Source of the DNA: Streptomyces sp. F001
Lineage (GTDB): Bacteria; Actinomycetota; Actinomycetes; Streptomycetales; Streptomycetaceae
DNA length: 64,000 nucleotides
Direction of reading: 5' to 3'
Assembly (NCBI RefSeq): GCF_004187715.1
Contig: NZ_QZWF01000010.1
Span: 62,001-126,000 of the forward strand
Of the stretch, positions 1-8,177 are shown one piece after another; position 1 is the first letter of the stretch; every line of letters starts with the position of its first letter. Position numbers and translations under genes: made by a program. The notes beneath the pieces were generated by a model. That model had not been told where the DNA came from, searched no databases, and was given only the letters and a program-made list of their open reading frames with translations.

Positions 1-1
1 G

Positions 2-118
2 TACCTGGGGATTATTGCGGTGGTTGTGGCGATTGTGCTGGCGATCACGGGTACGGACATCGGTCAGTCCATCTTCGACGCGATCACCACGAAGATCGGC
101 GAGGTCACCGGCGGGTGA
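2..118 (+). CDS. Flp/TadE-type pilin, C-terminal part (5' end outside window)
   Basis: Only the last 38 codons are present, in frame 2 from the window edge to TGA at 116-118. They begin with Tyr-Leu-Gly and a hydrophobic alpha helix (IIAVVVAIVLAI), then a short polar tail ending EVTGG. This is the layout of an Flp/Tad prepilin just after the Glu-Tyr of its class III signal. The same helix-plus-EVTG tail recurs inside the two large proteins at 5095 and 13940. The next gene's ATG overlaps this stop (TGATG), so the two are translationally coupled. Signal motif and true length cannot be seen. Confidence 0.7.
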   Translation, partial: YLGIIAVVVAIVLAITGTDIGQSIFDAITTKIGEVTGG

Positions 119-720
119 TGCATCCCCGTAGGTACGGCGACGCAGGGCAGGCCTTCCCCATCTACATCACGGTGGTGGCGGGCCTGCTCTTTCTCGCGTT
201 CGCTTACCTTGCGGTCGGCCAGGCCGCGGCAACGAGGAACGAGGCCCAGACGGCGGCGGACGCGGCAGCGCTTGCAGCAGCCCAGGAAGCCCGGGACCAG
301 CTCACGGGTCAGTGGCTGGAGAACGTGCTGGACCCGACCTCGTGGCAGGACATCTTCGACGGCAACGTGGGACTTGACGACCCGTGCTGGCGTGCAGAGC
401 AACTGGCGGCACAGAACGATGCCCATCTGGTAGGAGAGGGTTGCGCTCCGACGGGACTCCTGAGCTACACGGTCGATGTCGAGACCGACGAGCCCGTGGG
501 GGACACCATCGTTCCTGGCACGGAAAACAAGAGAGCAACAGCAGATGCGACTGCCGTCATTGAGCCGCGCTGCTCGTTCAAGCTCCCCAGCGAGGATGCG
601 GGGGACGATGTGCTGCCGAGTCTCATCTGTAAGGACGACAGGAACTGGGACCTGAACCCGGAAGATCTCATTGAACTCCCGGGACCCGAGGACCTCTTCG
701 ACGTCCATCTGGCCGACTGA
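118..720 (+). CDS. TadG/TadE-like pilus-assembly protein
   Basis: 200 aa. The N-terminus has a short basic stretch, then GDAGQAFP and a single hydrophobic helix (residues about 13-33), followed by QAAATRNEAQTAADAAALAAA. That is the signature of the putative Flp pilus-assembly TadG-like N-terminal region: a single-pass anchor followed by an Ala/Asp-rich amphipathic stretch. The remaining domain is acidic with three or four cysteines and should face outside. ATG 118 overlaps the stop of the pilin gene. GTG 115 is an alternative start one codon earlier. Probably a minor pilin or pseudopilin of the Tad system whose other genes lie upstream of the window. Confidence 0.7.
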   Translation: MHPRRYGDAGQAFPIYITVVAGLLFLAFAYLAVGQAAATRNEAQTAADAAALAAAQEARDQLTGQWLENVLDPTSWQDIFDGNVGLDDPCWRAEQLAAQNDAHLVGEGCAPTGLLSYTVDVETDEPVGDTIVPGTENKRATADATAVIEPRCSFKLPSEDAGDDVLPSLICKDDRNWDLNPEDLIELPGPEDLFDVHLAD

Positions 721-754
721 CAAGCGAACGACGAGTGATGAAGGAAGCAGAGGC

Positions 755-1336
755 ATGAGCATTCGGTTCACTACGAAGGCCCGTAGGGGGATGGTCGCGT
801 TGGCCGCTGCGGCCGGACTGGCCCTCGGCGTGGCCGGCTGTAGCGGTGGTGGCGGCGAGGACGAGAAGCCGGACAGTTCGGCTTCTGCTTCCCAGGACAA
901 CGGATCCCAGCCGAGTGCTCAGGAGGGGCAGGAGGAAGAGCCTCTGGCCGAGTTGAAGGGCTCGAACGGACTGCTCCTCCAAGTCACCTCCGCCGAACGT
1001 GATTCCGGCGGCTTCGTCACAGTGAACGGCAATCTGAAGAACGACGGTGGCAACAGCGTCGCGGTCCCGGCCGCACTGAGCGGCAACGAGACCGAGATCA
1101 TCAGGAACGGCAGGTCGCTGGGCGGCGCAACACTCGTGGACTCCAAGGGCAAGAAGCGCTACTACGTGCTGCGTGACACGGACGGTCGGCCATTGACGAC
1201 CACTGGCCTGTCGACGATCAAGTCCGGCGAGAGCGTGGCTGTTTTCATGCAGTTCCCGTCGCCGCCGACTAGCACGACCGAGGTCAGCTTCCAACTGCCG
1301 ACGTTCGCCAGCGGCACCATCACGATCTCCGGGTGA
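755..1336 (+). CDS. secreted lipoprotein of the Tad-like locus
   Basis: 193 aa. Start ATG 755 follows a purine-rich GGAAG stretch. The signal peptide has basic residues (RFTTKARR), a hydrophobic core and the lipobox GVAGC, so it should be lipidated at about Cys26. A low-complexity Ser/Asp/Glu linker leads to a beta-rich domain of about 120 residues containing GGFVTVNGNLKND and a C-terminal FQLPTFASGTITISG. The fold resembles small DUF4352/immunoglobulin-like lipoprotein domains, but I cannot name a family. It follows the TadG-like gene by 34 bases and its TGA is next to the OmpA gene, so it is likely part of the same operon. Confidence 0.65.
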   Translation: MSIRFTTKARRGMVALAAAAGLALGVAGCSGGGGEDEKPDSSASASQDNGSQPSAQEGQEEEPLAELKGSNGLLLQVTSAERDSGGFVTVNGNLKNDGGNSVAVPAALSGNETEIIRNGRSLGGATLVDSKGKKRYYVLRDTDGRPLTTTGLSTIKSGESVAVFMQFPSPPTSTTEVSFQLPTFASGTITISG

Positions 1337-1344
1337 GGCCCACC

Positions 1345-1971
1345 ATGACCCACACCCGCCTCACCCTGGCCCTGACCGCCGCCACCGTAATGTTCGCGAC
1401 GAACCTCTACGGCGCCGCGACGGCCCACGCCGACGAGAGCCCCAGCGTCCCCCCGGGCACAGAGGCCACCGCCTCCGCACCCGTCGAGGTGGACGGGAAC
1501 GACCCGGACCTGAAGATCCCGGAGGGCGCGACGCTCGCCGAGCCGAAAGTTCTGGACATCAAGCAGGTCGTCGAGGACCAGAGCGGAGACGAACGCCGCG
1601 AGGACACCAACGCGGACGTGAAGTTCGCCCTGCAGGCGGAGGTGCTGTTCGGCAAGGACAGCGCGAAGCTCAGCGGCGAGGCGAAGTCCCGTATCGCGGC
1701 GATCGCGGAGGAGATCAAGACGCAGAACGCGACGAAGGTCCGCGTCTTCGGCTTCACCGACAACCTCGGCTCGTCGGCCCACGGCGATGTCCTGTCCAGG
1801 CAGCGCGCCAACGCCGTACACGACGTCCTGGACGGGGAACTGAACGACCCGAACATCACGTTCGAGGTACGCGGCTACGGCGAGCAGTACCCGATCGCGG
1901 ACAACTCCACGGAGGCCGGCCGCAAGAAGAACCGCCGGGTCGAGGTCTCCTTCCCACGCACGGAGAGCTGA
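1345..1971 (+). CDS. OmpA-family peptidoglycan-binding secreted protein
   Basis: 208 aa. The Sec signal peptide ends near ATAHA-DES. The C-terminal half (about residues 95-208) is an OmpA/MotB-like domain: VLFGKDSAKL near its start, VFGFTDNLGSSAHGDVLSRQRANAV in the middle (Asp and Arg of this motif contact the diaminopimelate peptide in the family) and GRKKNRRVEVSF at the end. I chose ATG 1345 because GGTGAGG lies 6 bases upstream; GTG 1333 overlapping the previous stop (GTGA) is an alternative. In a Gram-positive host it would hold the wall rather than an outer membrane, perhaps anchoring the neighbouring pilus-like machinery. Confidence 0.82.
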   Translation: MTHTRLTLALTAATVMFATNLYGAATAHADESPSVPPGTEATASAPVEVDGNDPDLKIPEGATLAEPKVLDIKQVVEDQSGDERREDTNADVKFALQAEVLFGKDSAKLSGEAKSRIAAIAEEIKTQNATKVRVFGFTDNLGSSAHGDVLSRQRANAVHDVLDGELNDPNITFEVRGYGEQYPIADNSTEAGRKKNRRVEVSFPRTES

Positions 1972-2020
1972 GCGAGGCCCCGCCGGGGAGTGCCTCGGCG
2001 GGACCGATGCTTTCAAGTTG

Positions 2021-2193
2021 CCGTCGGGGCCGCCCGCTTCTTGGCCAGTGTCGTGCTTCCACGAGCCGAGTAAAGGGCGCTCCACTCCGCTGCGCTGCGT
2101 TCCGCGTCGGCTGCGCCGATCGGCCTGCGGCCGACCCTTGACTCGGCTCGCTCCAGCACGGGGGAGAAGCGAGCGGGCGGCCCGGAAAGGCGG
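2021..2193. repeat. left arm of ~1.1 kb imperfect palindrome
   Basis: This arm is almost identical to the reverse complement of 2950-3098, differing by an insertion of about 20 bases here (near 2081-2101) and a few substitutions. The arm is itself a hairpin: 2062-2077 (CGAGCCGAGTAAAGGG) pairs with 2135-2150 with one mismatch, and a GTCGGC/GCCGAC stem sits inside. The interval between the arms also folds on itself: motifs like CACGCCGGGTGGG-TTGGCGGC occur on the plus strand in 2265-2360 and on the minus strand in 2720-2880. No plausible gene is present from 1972 to 3105; open frames there are by-products of GC bias. Confidence 0.85.
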
Positions 2194-2949
2194 GTGCCCC
2201 AGGTCGGCCGGCCATGCGGTGGGGTGGGGGGTTGGCCGGGGTGGGGGCGCGTCAGCGTCTCGCAGGCACGCCGGGTGGGGTTGGCGGCTTGCGGATGGTG
2301 GGTGGCTGGGGCGCGTCGGCAGGGGTGGGGGCACGCCGGGTGGGCTTGGCGGCAAGCGGCCCGGTGGGGGGGGCTGGGGCGACGCGGCAGTCCGTCCGGG
2401 CATGCCGGGTCGGCTCAGCGGCATCGGGCCGGTGGGTGGTGGGCGGGTGGCAGCGTCCGGGATCTGTGACTGGTAAGCCGCCTCGGGTTCCGACGCCAGG
2501 CGCTAACACTGACGCTGGCGCTGGACCAGCAATTGGCCGCTTTCGGCCACCCAGCAGGGGAGAAAGCCCAGGTGGGGCTGCCTGTCCGTGGCCCAAATCG
2601 GCCAATTACCTGCCGGGGTGCGATCTGTGAGGCTGGTGTGACAGCAGTGACCTGGCAGGGCGCCACCGGCGAGTCGCGTCCCGCCCGCGTCCCTGCCCCC
2701 GCCCGCGGGGCCTCCCGCCGGGCGGAGGCCGCAAGCCGACCCGGCCTGCCCACTCCTGCTGGCGCACCCAACCACCACCACCCGCAAGCCGCTGAACCGA
2801 GCCGGCGTCCCCCACCCCGCCGCCGCGACCCCACCACAAGCCCACCGCTCGCCGCCAAGCCCACCCGGCGTGCATGCGAGGCGCGACCGCGCCCGCCAAC
2901 CCCGGCCCGCTCCGCAGCCGACGGCGGTGGCCGCCCGCCTCGGCCACCG

Positions 2950-3098
2950 CCTTTCCGGGCCGCTCGCTCGCTTCTCCCCCGTGCTGGAGCGAGCCGAGTC
3001 AAGGGTCGGCCGCAGGCCGATCGGCGCAGCCGACGCGCAGCGCCCTTTACTCGGCTCGTGGAAGCACGACACTGGCCAAGAAGCGGGCGGCCCCGACG
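2950..3098. repeat. right arm of ~1.1 kb imperfect palindrome
   Basis: Reverse-complement partner of 2021-2193. It ends 8 bases before the stop codon of the DUF397 gene, so it may also act as a transcription end for that leftward unit. The centre of symmetry falls near 2560, where TTGGCCGCTTTCGGCCA (from about 2531) faces a related TGGCCCAAATCGGCCAA (about 2588-2604). Confidence 0.85.
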
Positions 3099-3105
3099 GT
3101 CACGT

Positions 3106-3297
3106 TTACAGCAGGTGGTCGGCCTTGCCGGCCTTGATGTCCCGGATGAGGGTACGGAGGGCGTCGCGACTGTCGGTGAGGTAGTGGTCCTCCTGACCGG
3201 CGACGGCGATGTAGGCGTTGCCTTCGGCGTCGGTGCCTATGCGGAAGCAGTTGTTGCCCTCGCCGCAGTATGGGTCTTCCCAGTTGATGTCGGTCAC
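3106..3297 (-). CDS. DUF397 domain protein
   Basis: 63 aa, GTG start at 3297. The short acidic protein has the DUF397 pattern: W-x-D-P near the start, a cysteine pair region (CGEGNNC), a central beta hairpin (AYIAVAGQEDHYL), then RDALRTLIRDIKAGK. DUF397 proteins are small partners encoded beside XRE-DUF5753 regulators in Streptomyces (whiJ/abaA-type modules), where they are thought to modulate the DNA-binding partner. Here it is 10 bases downstream of that partner. An almost identical copy of its 3' third lies at 9470-9573. Confidence 0.88.
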   Translation of the reverse strand: MTDINWEDPYCGEGNNCFRIGTDAEGNAYIAVAGQEDHYLTDSRDALRTLIRDIKAGKADHLL

Positions 3298-3307
3298 GGT
3301 GGGCTCC

Positions 3308-4159
3308 TCAGAGTTCACGGGCGATGTTGTGGATGAGGTCGAGAGAGGCCGCCGAGGGCAGCGCCGCGTGGTCCATCCAGTCCAAGTGGGCACGGTACTT
3401 GGTGAGCTGGGCCTCGGCGCCGGTGAATTCCGGCCCGTGTGCGGAATCGAGCTGCACGGTGTCGAGTGCGGGTACGACCCCGTCCGCGTAGAGCAGTGCG
3501 TGGCCCGCGCCGGGGAAGCCACCCACGCTCGTGGGGATCACCCGTACGTCGATCGTGTCACGCTCGGACTGCCCGGCCAGGTGCTTCAGTTGCTGCCGGG
3601 TCACTTCGTCTCCGCCGTACGGCATGCGCAGCGCGGCCTCGTGGACGTAGGCGACGTACGGCAGCGGCTCGGGCCGGTCGAAGACCTGTCGGCGCTCCAT
3701 GCGGTGGGCCACTCGCAGTTCGACCTCGAGTCGGCTGAGGGCAGGGAGTACGGCGGCGAATACGGCGCGGGCGTACTCCTCCGTCTGGAGCAGCCCGGGG
3801 ACGTGCATGACCTGCGCGGTCCGCACGCGTGCGGCATGCCACTCCAACTCTGCGATGTCCAGCAGCCCGGCGGGCAGGGTGCCCCGGTACTGCTCCCACC
3901 ACCCCCGTTCCTTGGTCGCGGTCATGGCGACCAGTGCCTCGACGTAACCCTCCTCGGAACAGGCGTAGTTGCAGGCAAGGGTGCGGACGCGCTCGCCGGA
4001 GAAGGGGCGGATGCCCGACTCCATGTTGGACAGCCGGGTCCGGTCGATGCCGAGCAGGCCGGCGGCGTACTCCGTCGTGGCCCCAGCCGCGAGCCGCATC
4101 TTGCGCAACTCCGCACCCAGCCGCTTCTGCCGCTCAGTTGGTGTACTCCGCGTGGCCAT
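3308..4159 (-). CDS. XRE-family regulator with DUF5753 domain (whiJ/abaA type)
   Basis: 283 aa, ATG 4159. Residues about 10-65 form a Cro/CI helix-turn-helix (LGAELRKMRLAAGATTEYAA, then DRTRLSNMESG). Residues about 100-280 are the DUF5753 effector-like domain, recognised by VPGLLQTEEYARAV, an RQVFDRP segment, VIPTSVGGFPGAG and a C-terminal LDLIHNIA. This family pairs with a DUF397 gene, which follows directly. Known members repress development or antibiotic genes in Streptomyces. The 268-base gap to the divergent ATPase at 4428 probably holds both promoters. Confidence 0.9.
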   Translation of the reverse strand: MATRSTPTERQKRLGAELRKMRLAAGATTEYAAGLLGIDRTRLSNMESGIRPFSGERVRTLACNYACSEEGYVEALVAMTATKERGWWEQYRGTLPAGLLDIAELEWHAARVRTAQVMHVPGLLQTEEYARAVFAAVLPALSRLEVELRVAHRMERRQVFDRPEPLPYVAYVHEAALRMPYGGDEVTRQQLKHLAGQSERDTIDVRVIPTSVGGFPGAGHALLYADGVVPALDTVQLDSAHGPEFTGAEAQLTKYRAHLDWMDHAALPSAASLDLIHNIAREL

Positions 4160-4427
4160 GCCGCCCCTTCTCGCGCTGTGGTGACCTCAGTCTGCCGGTG
4201 AGCGCCCGTCAGGTCCACCAGGGATAGGGGTAATTATCTCCGATTTGATGGGCACAGTGACCCGCGCGCCCCTACAGTCAGTGACAGGTTGACTACGGCC
4301 GCTCCGCCGAACCGGAAGCGCATCACGCGTGCCGCCCGCCGTCTCCTCCCCTGGGAGGGGTGGGCCCGCGTCAGGGAGACAGGCCACCGGGTGGAGATCA
4401 ATCCGCATGCCACGTAAGGGAGTTGCC

Positions 4428-5043
4428 GTGCCCCTGATGACGTCCTGCCTGCCCCTGACCCCCGTCGAAGAACGCCACACCCACCCCCGAAACGCTCTCC
4501 TACAGCCTCACCCTCCCCGCCGCCGCGAGCCCTGCAATCGCGCGCACCGCGACCCGGGCCATCCTGCGAGCCCACGGCCTGGCGGACGTGACGGACGCGG
4601 CGGTGCAGGTCGTGGGTGAACTCGCGGCGTGTGCCTGCCGTTTCGCGCCGGCCGCCGAGGTGTACGTATCGCTGCGCTACCGGGACGGCGCCCTGCGCGT
4701 GGTCCTCTACGACGGCCATCCCCGCCACACCCATCCCCGCCTTGCCGCAGCCTGCGAGACCCGCCGCCGCGCAGCCCTGCGGGTCCTGGCCTGCGTGGTC
4801 CGCGCCTGCGAGGGCGACTGGGGCTTCGGTGACGCGCGTGAACCGGGCGGCGGGACACGGATGTGGGCGGTGCTGCCACGTGCGGGGGCGGGTGCCTACC
4901 CAGGTCGACCTGGTGGTTGGGCAAGTTCTGACCCGTATTTCCTTCCCCGTTCTTCTCGGTCGTCCCGGTCTTTGGGCGTCGATTTGGGTCCACGGACCCA
5001 TCTCGGGTCGGTGCCCGGTTCCTACCTTCGGGCTATGAGGTGA
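4428..5043 (+). pseudogene. HATPase-like regulatory ATP-binding protein, apparently frameshifted
   Basis: The N-terminal sequence (MTSCLPLTPVEE from ATG 4437, ribosome site AAGGGAG at 4417-4423) is in one frame. The body, starting ETLSYSLTLPAA at about 4489, is in the +1 frame, which has no start codon before GTG 4588. The body shows the anti-sigma-like small ATPase pattern common in Streptomyces: VVGELAACACRFA, LRVVLYDGHP (N/G1-like), GDWGFGDAREPGGGTRMWAVLP (G2-like). One indel between about 4465 and 4490 would restore the gene. The frame then runs about 50 codons past the usual end, through the operator at 4985-5000. An intact short form from 4588 cannot be excluded. Confidence 0.6.
4985..5000. 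promoter_or_regulatory. 16-bp palindromic operator upstream of pilin-toxin 1
   Basis: TGGGTCC-AC-GGACCCA is a perfect inverted repeat, preceded by TTTGGGCGTCGAT. It lies 22 bases before a -10-like TACCTT (5023-5028). The same arrangement precedes the paralogous gene at 13940. The palindrome abuts the expected -35 position, so an activator or an alternative sigma factor is plausible. Confidence 0.6.
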
Positions 5044-5094
5044 GGGCGGTGCCCGAACGGGCCTTCCTCAGCTGTGAGTTGGAACGGGGGAGGC

Positions 5095-7194
5095 ATGGCA
5101 GCTTGGACTTCGGAGAGTGGCAGTCGGCGCGGCATGCCCGGTCCGCTGTCGACCGCGCTGGTCCTTATCCACGTACTGTTCGCGTTCACGGTCGTAGGCG
5201 GCGTCGGTTTGCTGCTCACCGCCGCGTCGTACGACGTTCTCGACGGTGGCGTCCTGGCCCTGGCCGCCTACGCGGCAGCACCCGGCACCCTCGGCTGGTG
5301 GCTGGCCCGCCGCACTTGGGACGGCGGTACGTGGATCTGGCGCGGACTGGTCGCTGTGCAGGCCTGGCTGATCATCGGCGCCGCCCTCAACTTGGCCGCA
5401 GGGTCGCCTCGCGGTGTCCTCCAGCTCCTGCTCCCCACCCTCACTCTCTTCTTCCTCCTCCGCTCGGAAAGCAGGCAGTGGTACGACCTTCCCGATGTCG
5501 GACGTGCTGAACGCCGGCCCTTCTCCCTCGCCCGGATGCTTCGCTGGCGCCGGGACGAGGGTCAGACCTCCGTCGAGTACGCCGGCCTGGTCGCCCTCGT
5601 CGCCGCCCTCATCACCGCACTGCTGGTGAGCGGCCTCGGCACCCAGATCTACGGAGGCATCCGCGCGGCGGTGTGCGAGGTCACCGGCACGGCGTGCCCG
5701 GCTCCCGCCGGGGACGGCACGAACGCCAGGGACGTTACGGCCGGGGACGACAGCAGCCAGGAGAACAACGACGACGACGGCAACACAGCCACGGAGGCAG
5801 ACAGCGGAGACAACACCGAAGGCAGTGGTGAAGACGGCACCGAAAACAACGCCGAAGACAGCGACGAGAACGATCGCGAGGATACCGACGGCGGCGAGGA
5901 CGATGGCTGTCTCTCCGGCATCGGGGCCTTCCTCAGCTGCGCCGGAGACGGACTTGCGGACGCCGGTGAAGGCCTGATCGTCGACGGCGTCTGGGGCGAC
6001 GTCACGGACATGTACAACATGGTCCGCCACCCGCAGGACACCCTGAACGGCATCGTCGACTACGGCGGACAACTCATCGACGACTGGCAGGAGAACGCCG
6101 AGGGCGCCTCCGAAATGTGGTCCAACGGCGATTACTGGGGTGCCCTCAGGGACTGGGGCGGCGCGACGCTGAACACCGGCGGCACCATCGCCTTCGACAT
6201 GCTCATCGGGGACGAGGCGGCCGAACAGTGGAACAACGGCGACCGGACCCGTGCCGTGACAGGCATCCTCTGGAACGTCGGATCGAACTTCATCCCCTAC
6301 TACAACGCCGCCAGAGTCGTCGAGAAGATCGGCGATCTCGGCAGCCTGGGTCGACTAGCGGACGAGGCGGCGGAGGCCGCGGACGACGCCAGGAGGGCGG
6401 CCGAGGCCGGGGACACGGAGGCTGCGAGGAGGGCCGCGCAGGAGGCCGACGAGGCGGCGGACGAGGCCGAAGAGAGGGCCCGCGAGTCGGGCTGCACGAT
6501 AGCCGCCCCGAGCCGCCGCATCCCGTACGCGGGCGGCGACACCCCGTACGGCCTGACCGGCTCCGCCGGTACCGGCACCACGGTGCTGGCCGCCGACGCC
6601 TCCTCCCCGTACGTCGTCCTGGCCGAAGGCGGCGGGGGCGGCTGTGACGAGGAGGCCAGGGAGCAGGCAGAGGAGGCACGCGAGCAGGCCGACGCGGCCG
6701 ACAGGGCCGCCGACGAGGCGGAGCAAGGGGAGTCGGGCAACGGGCGACCGGTCAACCAGTGGCAGGCAGGAGACGACGTACCCGGCCCCGCCAGTGGCTT
6801 GCTGCTGAGGTTTCCCCACAGTCGCCACACCGTGAGCGGGGCGGCCAGGGGCAATGTCAAGGAACACAACACCGTCATCCTCAGGGGAAACGAGGGCCTC
6901 GTCCGCGCCGACATCGAGGCGATAGCCGAAAACCGCGCCACCCTTTTGCCGGACGGAAACACCTACGAGATCAACGGGCGCACTTACGGGGTCGAGGCGA
7001 ACGGAACCGTCTTCCCCAAGGGAGGCCCCGGCCTTGTCGAGATGGACCGTATCGAATACGCCGCGCTCCAGGAGATCGCCCGGCACCACGGTGACGCGAG
7101 TGCGTCACAGCAATTGCAACGAAACCCCAAATTCGTCAACAATCCCGAGAAGGTCGAGCTGGCCCAGCAGGTGTACGACGGGACATACAGGTGA
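5095..7194 (+). CDS. pilin-carrier polymorphic toxin-like protein (1)
   Basis: 699 aa; ATG 5095 with GGGGGAGG just upstream. Order: four hydrophobic helices (about residues 15-125); basic RRDEGQTSVEY at 152-162, a class III prepilin motif (Gly156 then Gln157, Glu at +5, Tyr at +6); a pilin-like helix and EVTG tail; an acidic Asn/Asp/Glu linker (about 205-265); a conserved middle domain with NGDYWGALRDWGGATLNTGG; an Ala/Glu coiled coil (about 420-465); and a unique C-terminal domain (about 560-699) with INGRTYGVEANGTVFPKGGPG. The first ~550 residues are paralogous to the protein at 13940 while the ends differ, as in polymorphic toxins. No toxin family recognised. Its stop overlaps the next gene. 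Confidence 0.75.
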   Translation: MAAWTSESGSRRGMPGPLSTALVLIHVLFAFTVVGGVGLLLTAASYDVLDGGVLALAAYAAAPGTLGWWLARRTWDGGTWIWRGLVAVQAWLIIGAALNLAAGSPRGVLQLLLPTLTLFFLLRSESRQWYDLPDVGRAERRPFSLARMLRWRRDEGQTSVEYAGLVALVAALITALLVSGLGTQIYGGIRAAVCEVTGTACPAPAGDGTNARDVTAGDDSSQENNDDDGNTATEADSGDNTEGSGEDGTENNAEDSDENDREDTDGGEDDGCLSGIGAFLSCAGDGLADAGEGLIVDGVWGDVTDMYNMVRHPQDTLNGIVDYGGQLIDDWQENAEGASEMWSNGDYWGALRDWGGATLNTGGTIAFDMLIGDEAAEQWNNGDRTRAVTGILWNVGSNFIPYYNAARVVEKIGDLGSLGRLADEAAEAADDARRAAEAGDTEAARRAAQEADEAADEAEERARESGCTIAAPSRRIPYAGGDTPYGLTGSAGTGTTVLAADASSPYVVLAEGGGGGCDEEAREQAEEAREQADAADRAADEAEQGESGNGRPVNQWQAGDDVPGPASGLLLRFPHSRHTVSGAARGNVKEHNTVILRGNEGLVRADIEAIAENRATLLPDGNTYEINGRTYGVEANGTVFPKGGPGLVEMDRIEYAALQEIARHHGDASASQQLQRNPKFVNNPEKVELAQQVYDGTYR

Positions 7195-8021
7195 TCGGAA
7201 ATCTCTTCACTGTCGCGGAGCTGGAGCCCGCTGCCCTGAGGGCGGCACTGGCGGACCTGCTGACGGTGCCGAACGACGCGGTCGACGTCGCCAACGCAGA
7301 GGAAGACCAGGACGGACGACGATGGGATGCGCCCGTGCTCTGCACCTGTCGCCGCCTGCCGCCGGGTGACCTCGCATGGGAACTCGACATCACGGTCGAC
7401 GACGCGACGGTCGGCGGCGACTTCACGGAGGCCGGGATCGCACAGGGTCTCGCCGCGCGAACGAAGACGCCCGTCTTGTGGCCGTCAGCCCTGGAATTGC
7501 CGAGTGATTACTGGATCGCGGTACCGGACGGGCGCGTTGTGCGCTGCCGCCTGGACACCATCGAGAACGACCAGGACACGGCGTATCGAGTCGATGTGAC
7601 AGAGGAGCCGGTTCCGGGACTTCCTCGCGCGAGGGTAGAAATCCTCCCGGAAATCCTCGACCGGGACCCCATCGAAACCCCCCTCTCCGACACCGCGCTG
7701 GCCGACTATCCCACGGGCCCGACAGCAACCGTGGAAGGCCGCATCCACTACGCCCTGCGCACCTGGGAACGCCTGGTCCACCGCCTGCAAACCGACTGGT
7801 CCCCTTCGGGCCACTACCGCGAGGACCTCTACCACCGCGACCTGGAGGCCCGCGACCTCCTGCACGACCTCCTCCCTGAAGTCCCTGAGGACCACGTGAC
7901 ACCTCTATGGCGTGCCGTAACCCAACTGGACCAAGTCTTCCGCGCCCACACCGAGCCAGCCACGGCCAAAGCGACGGAACACTGGTGGCGGTACCGCATC
8001 CCCCACCACATCCCGTGGTGA
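7191..8021 (+). CDS. unknown protein, candidate immunity to pilin-toxin 1
   Basis: 276 aa, starting at GTG 7191 inside the stop of the toxin-like gene (GTGA), so translation is probably coupled. There is no signal peptide or membrane helix, as expected for a cytosolic protein. It is acidic and beta-rich in the N-terminal two thirds (WDAPVLCTCRRLPPGDLAWELDI, VLWPSALELPSDYWIAV) with a more helical C-terminus rich in Trp, His and Arg (HYREDLYHRDLEARDLLHDLL). I do not recognise a family. The immunity role is inferred only from position and overlap. Confidence 0.6.
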   Translation: MIGNLFTVAELEPAALRAALADLLTVPNDAVDVANAEEDQDGRRWDAPVLCTCRRLPPGDLAWELDITVDDATVGGDFTEAGIAQGLAARTKTPVLWPSALELPSDYWIAVPDGRVVRCRLDTIENDQDTAYRVDVTEEPVPGLPRARVEILPEILDRDPIETPLSDTALADYPTGPTATVEGRIHYALRTWERLVHRLQTDWSPSGHYREDLYHRDLEARDLLHDLLPEVPEDHVTPLWRAVTQLDQVFRAHTEPATAKATEHWWRYRIPHHIPW

Positions 8022-8177
8022 CGGCCCGCATGCACCCCGGCCGCCAGCGCCACGCAGCCACGTCACGTTCGGGACGGGTCCCCGGGAGTCCCGTGGATGA
8101 TGGGATGACAGTCACCGAGGTGGCACACGGAGATCCGCCGCGCGCACGCAACCGCAGCACACCGGGACGGGAGCACC

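Noticed and set aside
2018..3105. Several 90-270 codon open frames inside the palindrome
   Set aside because: They appear on both strands because of GC content and symmetry, lack ribosome sites and family motifs, and translate the repeat arms.
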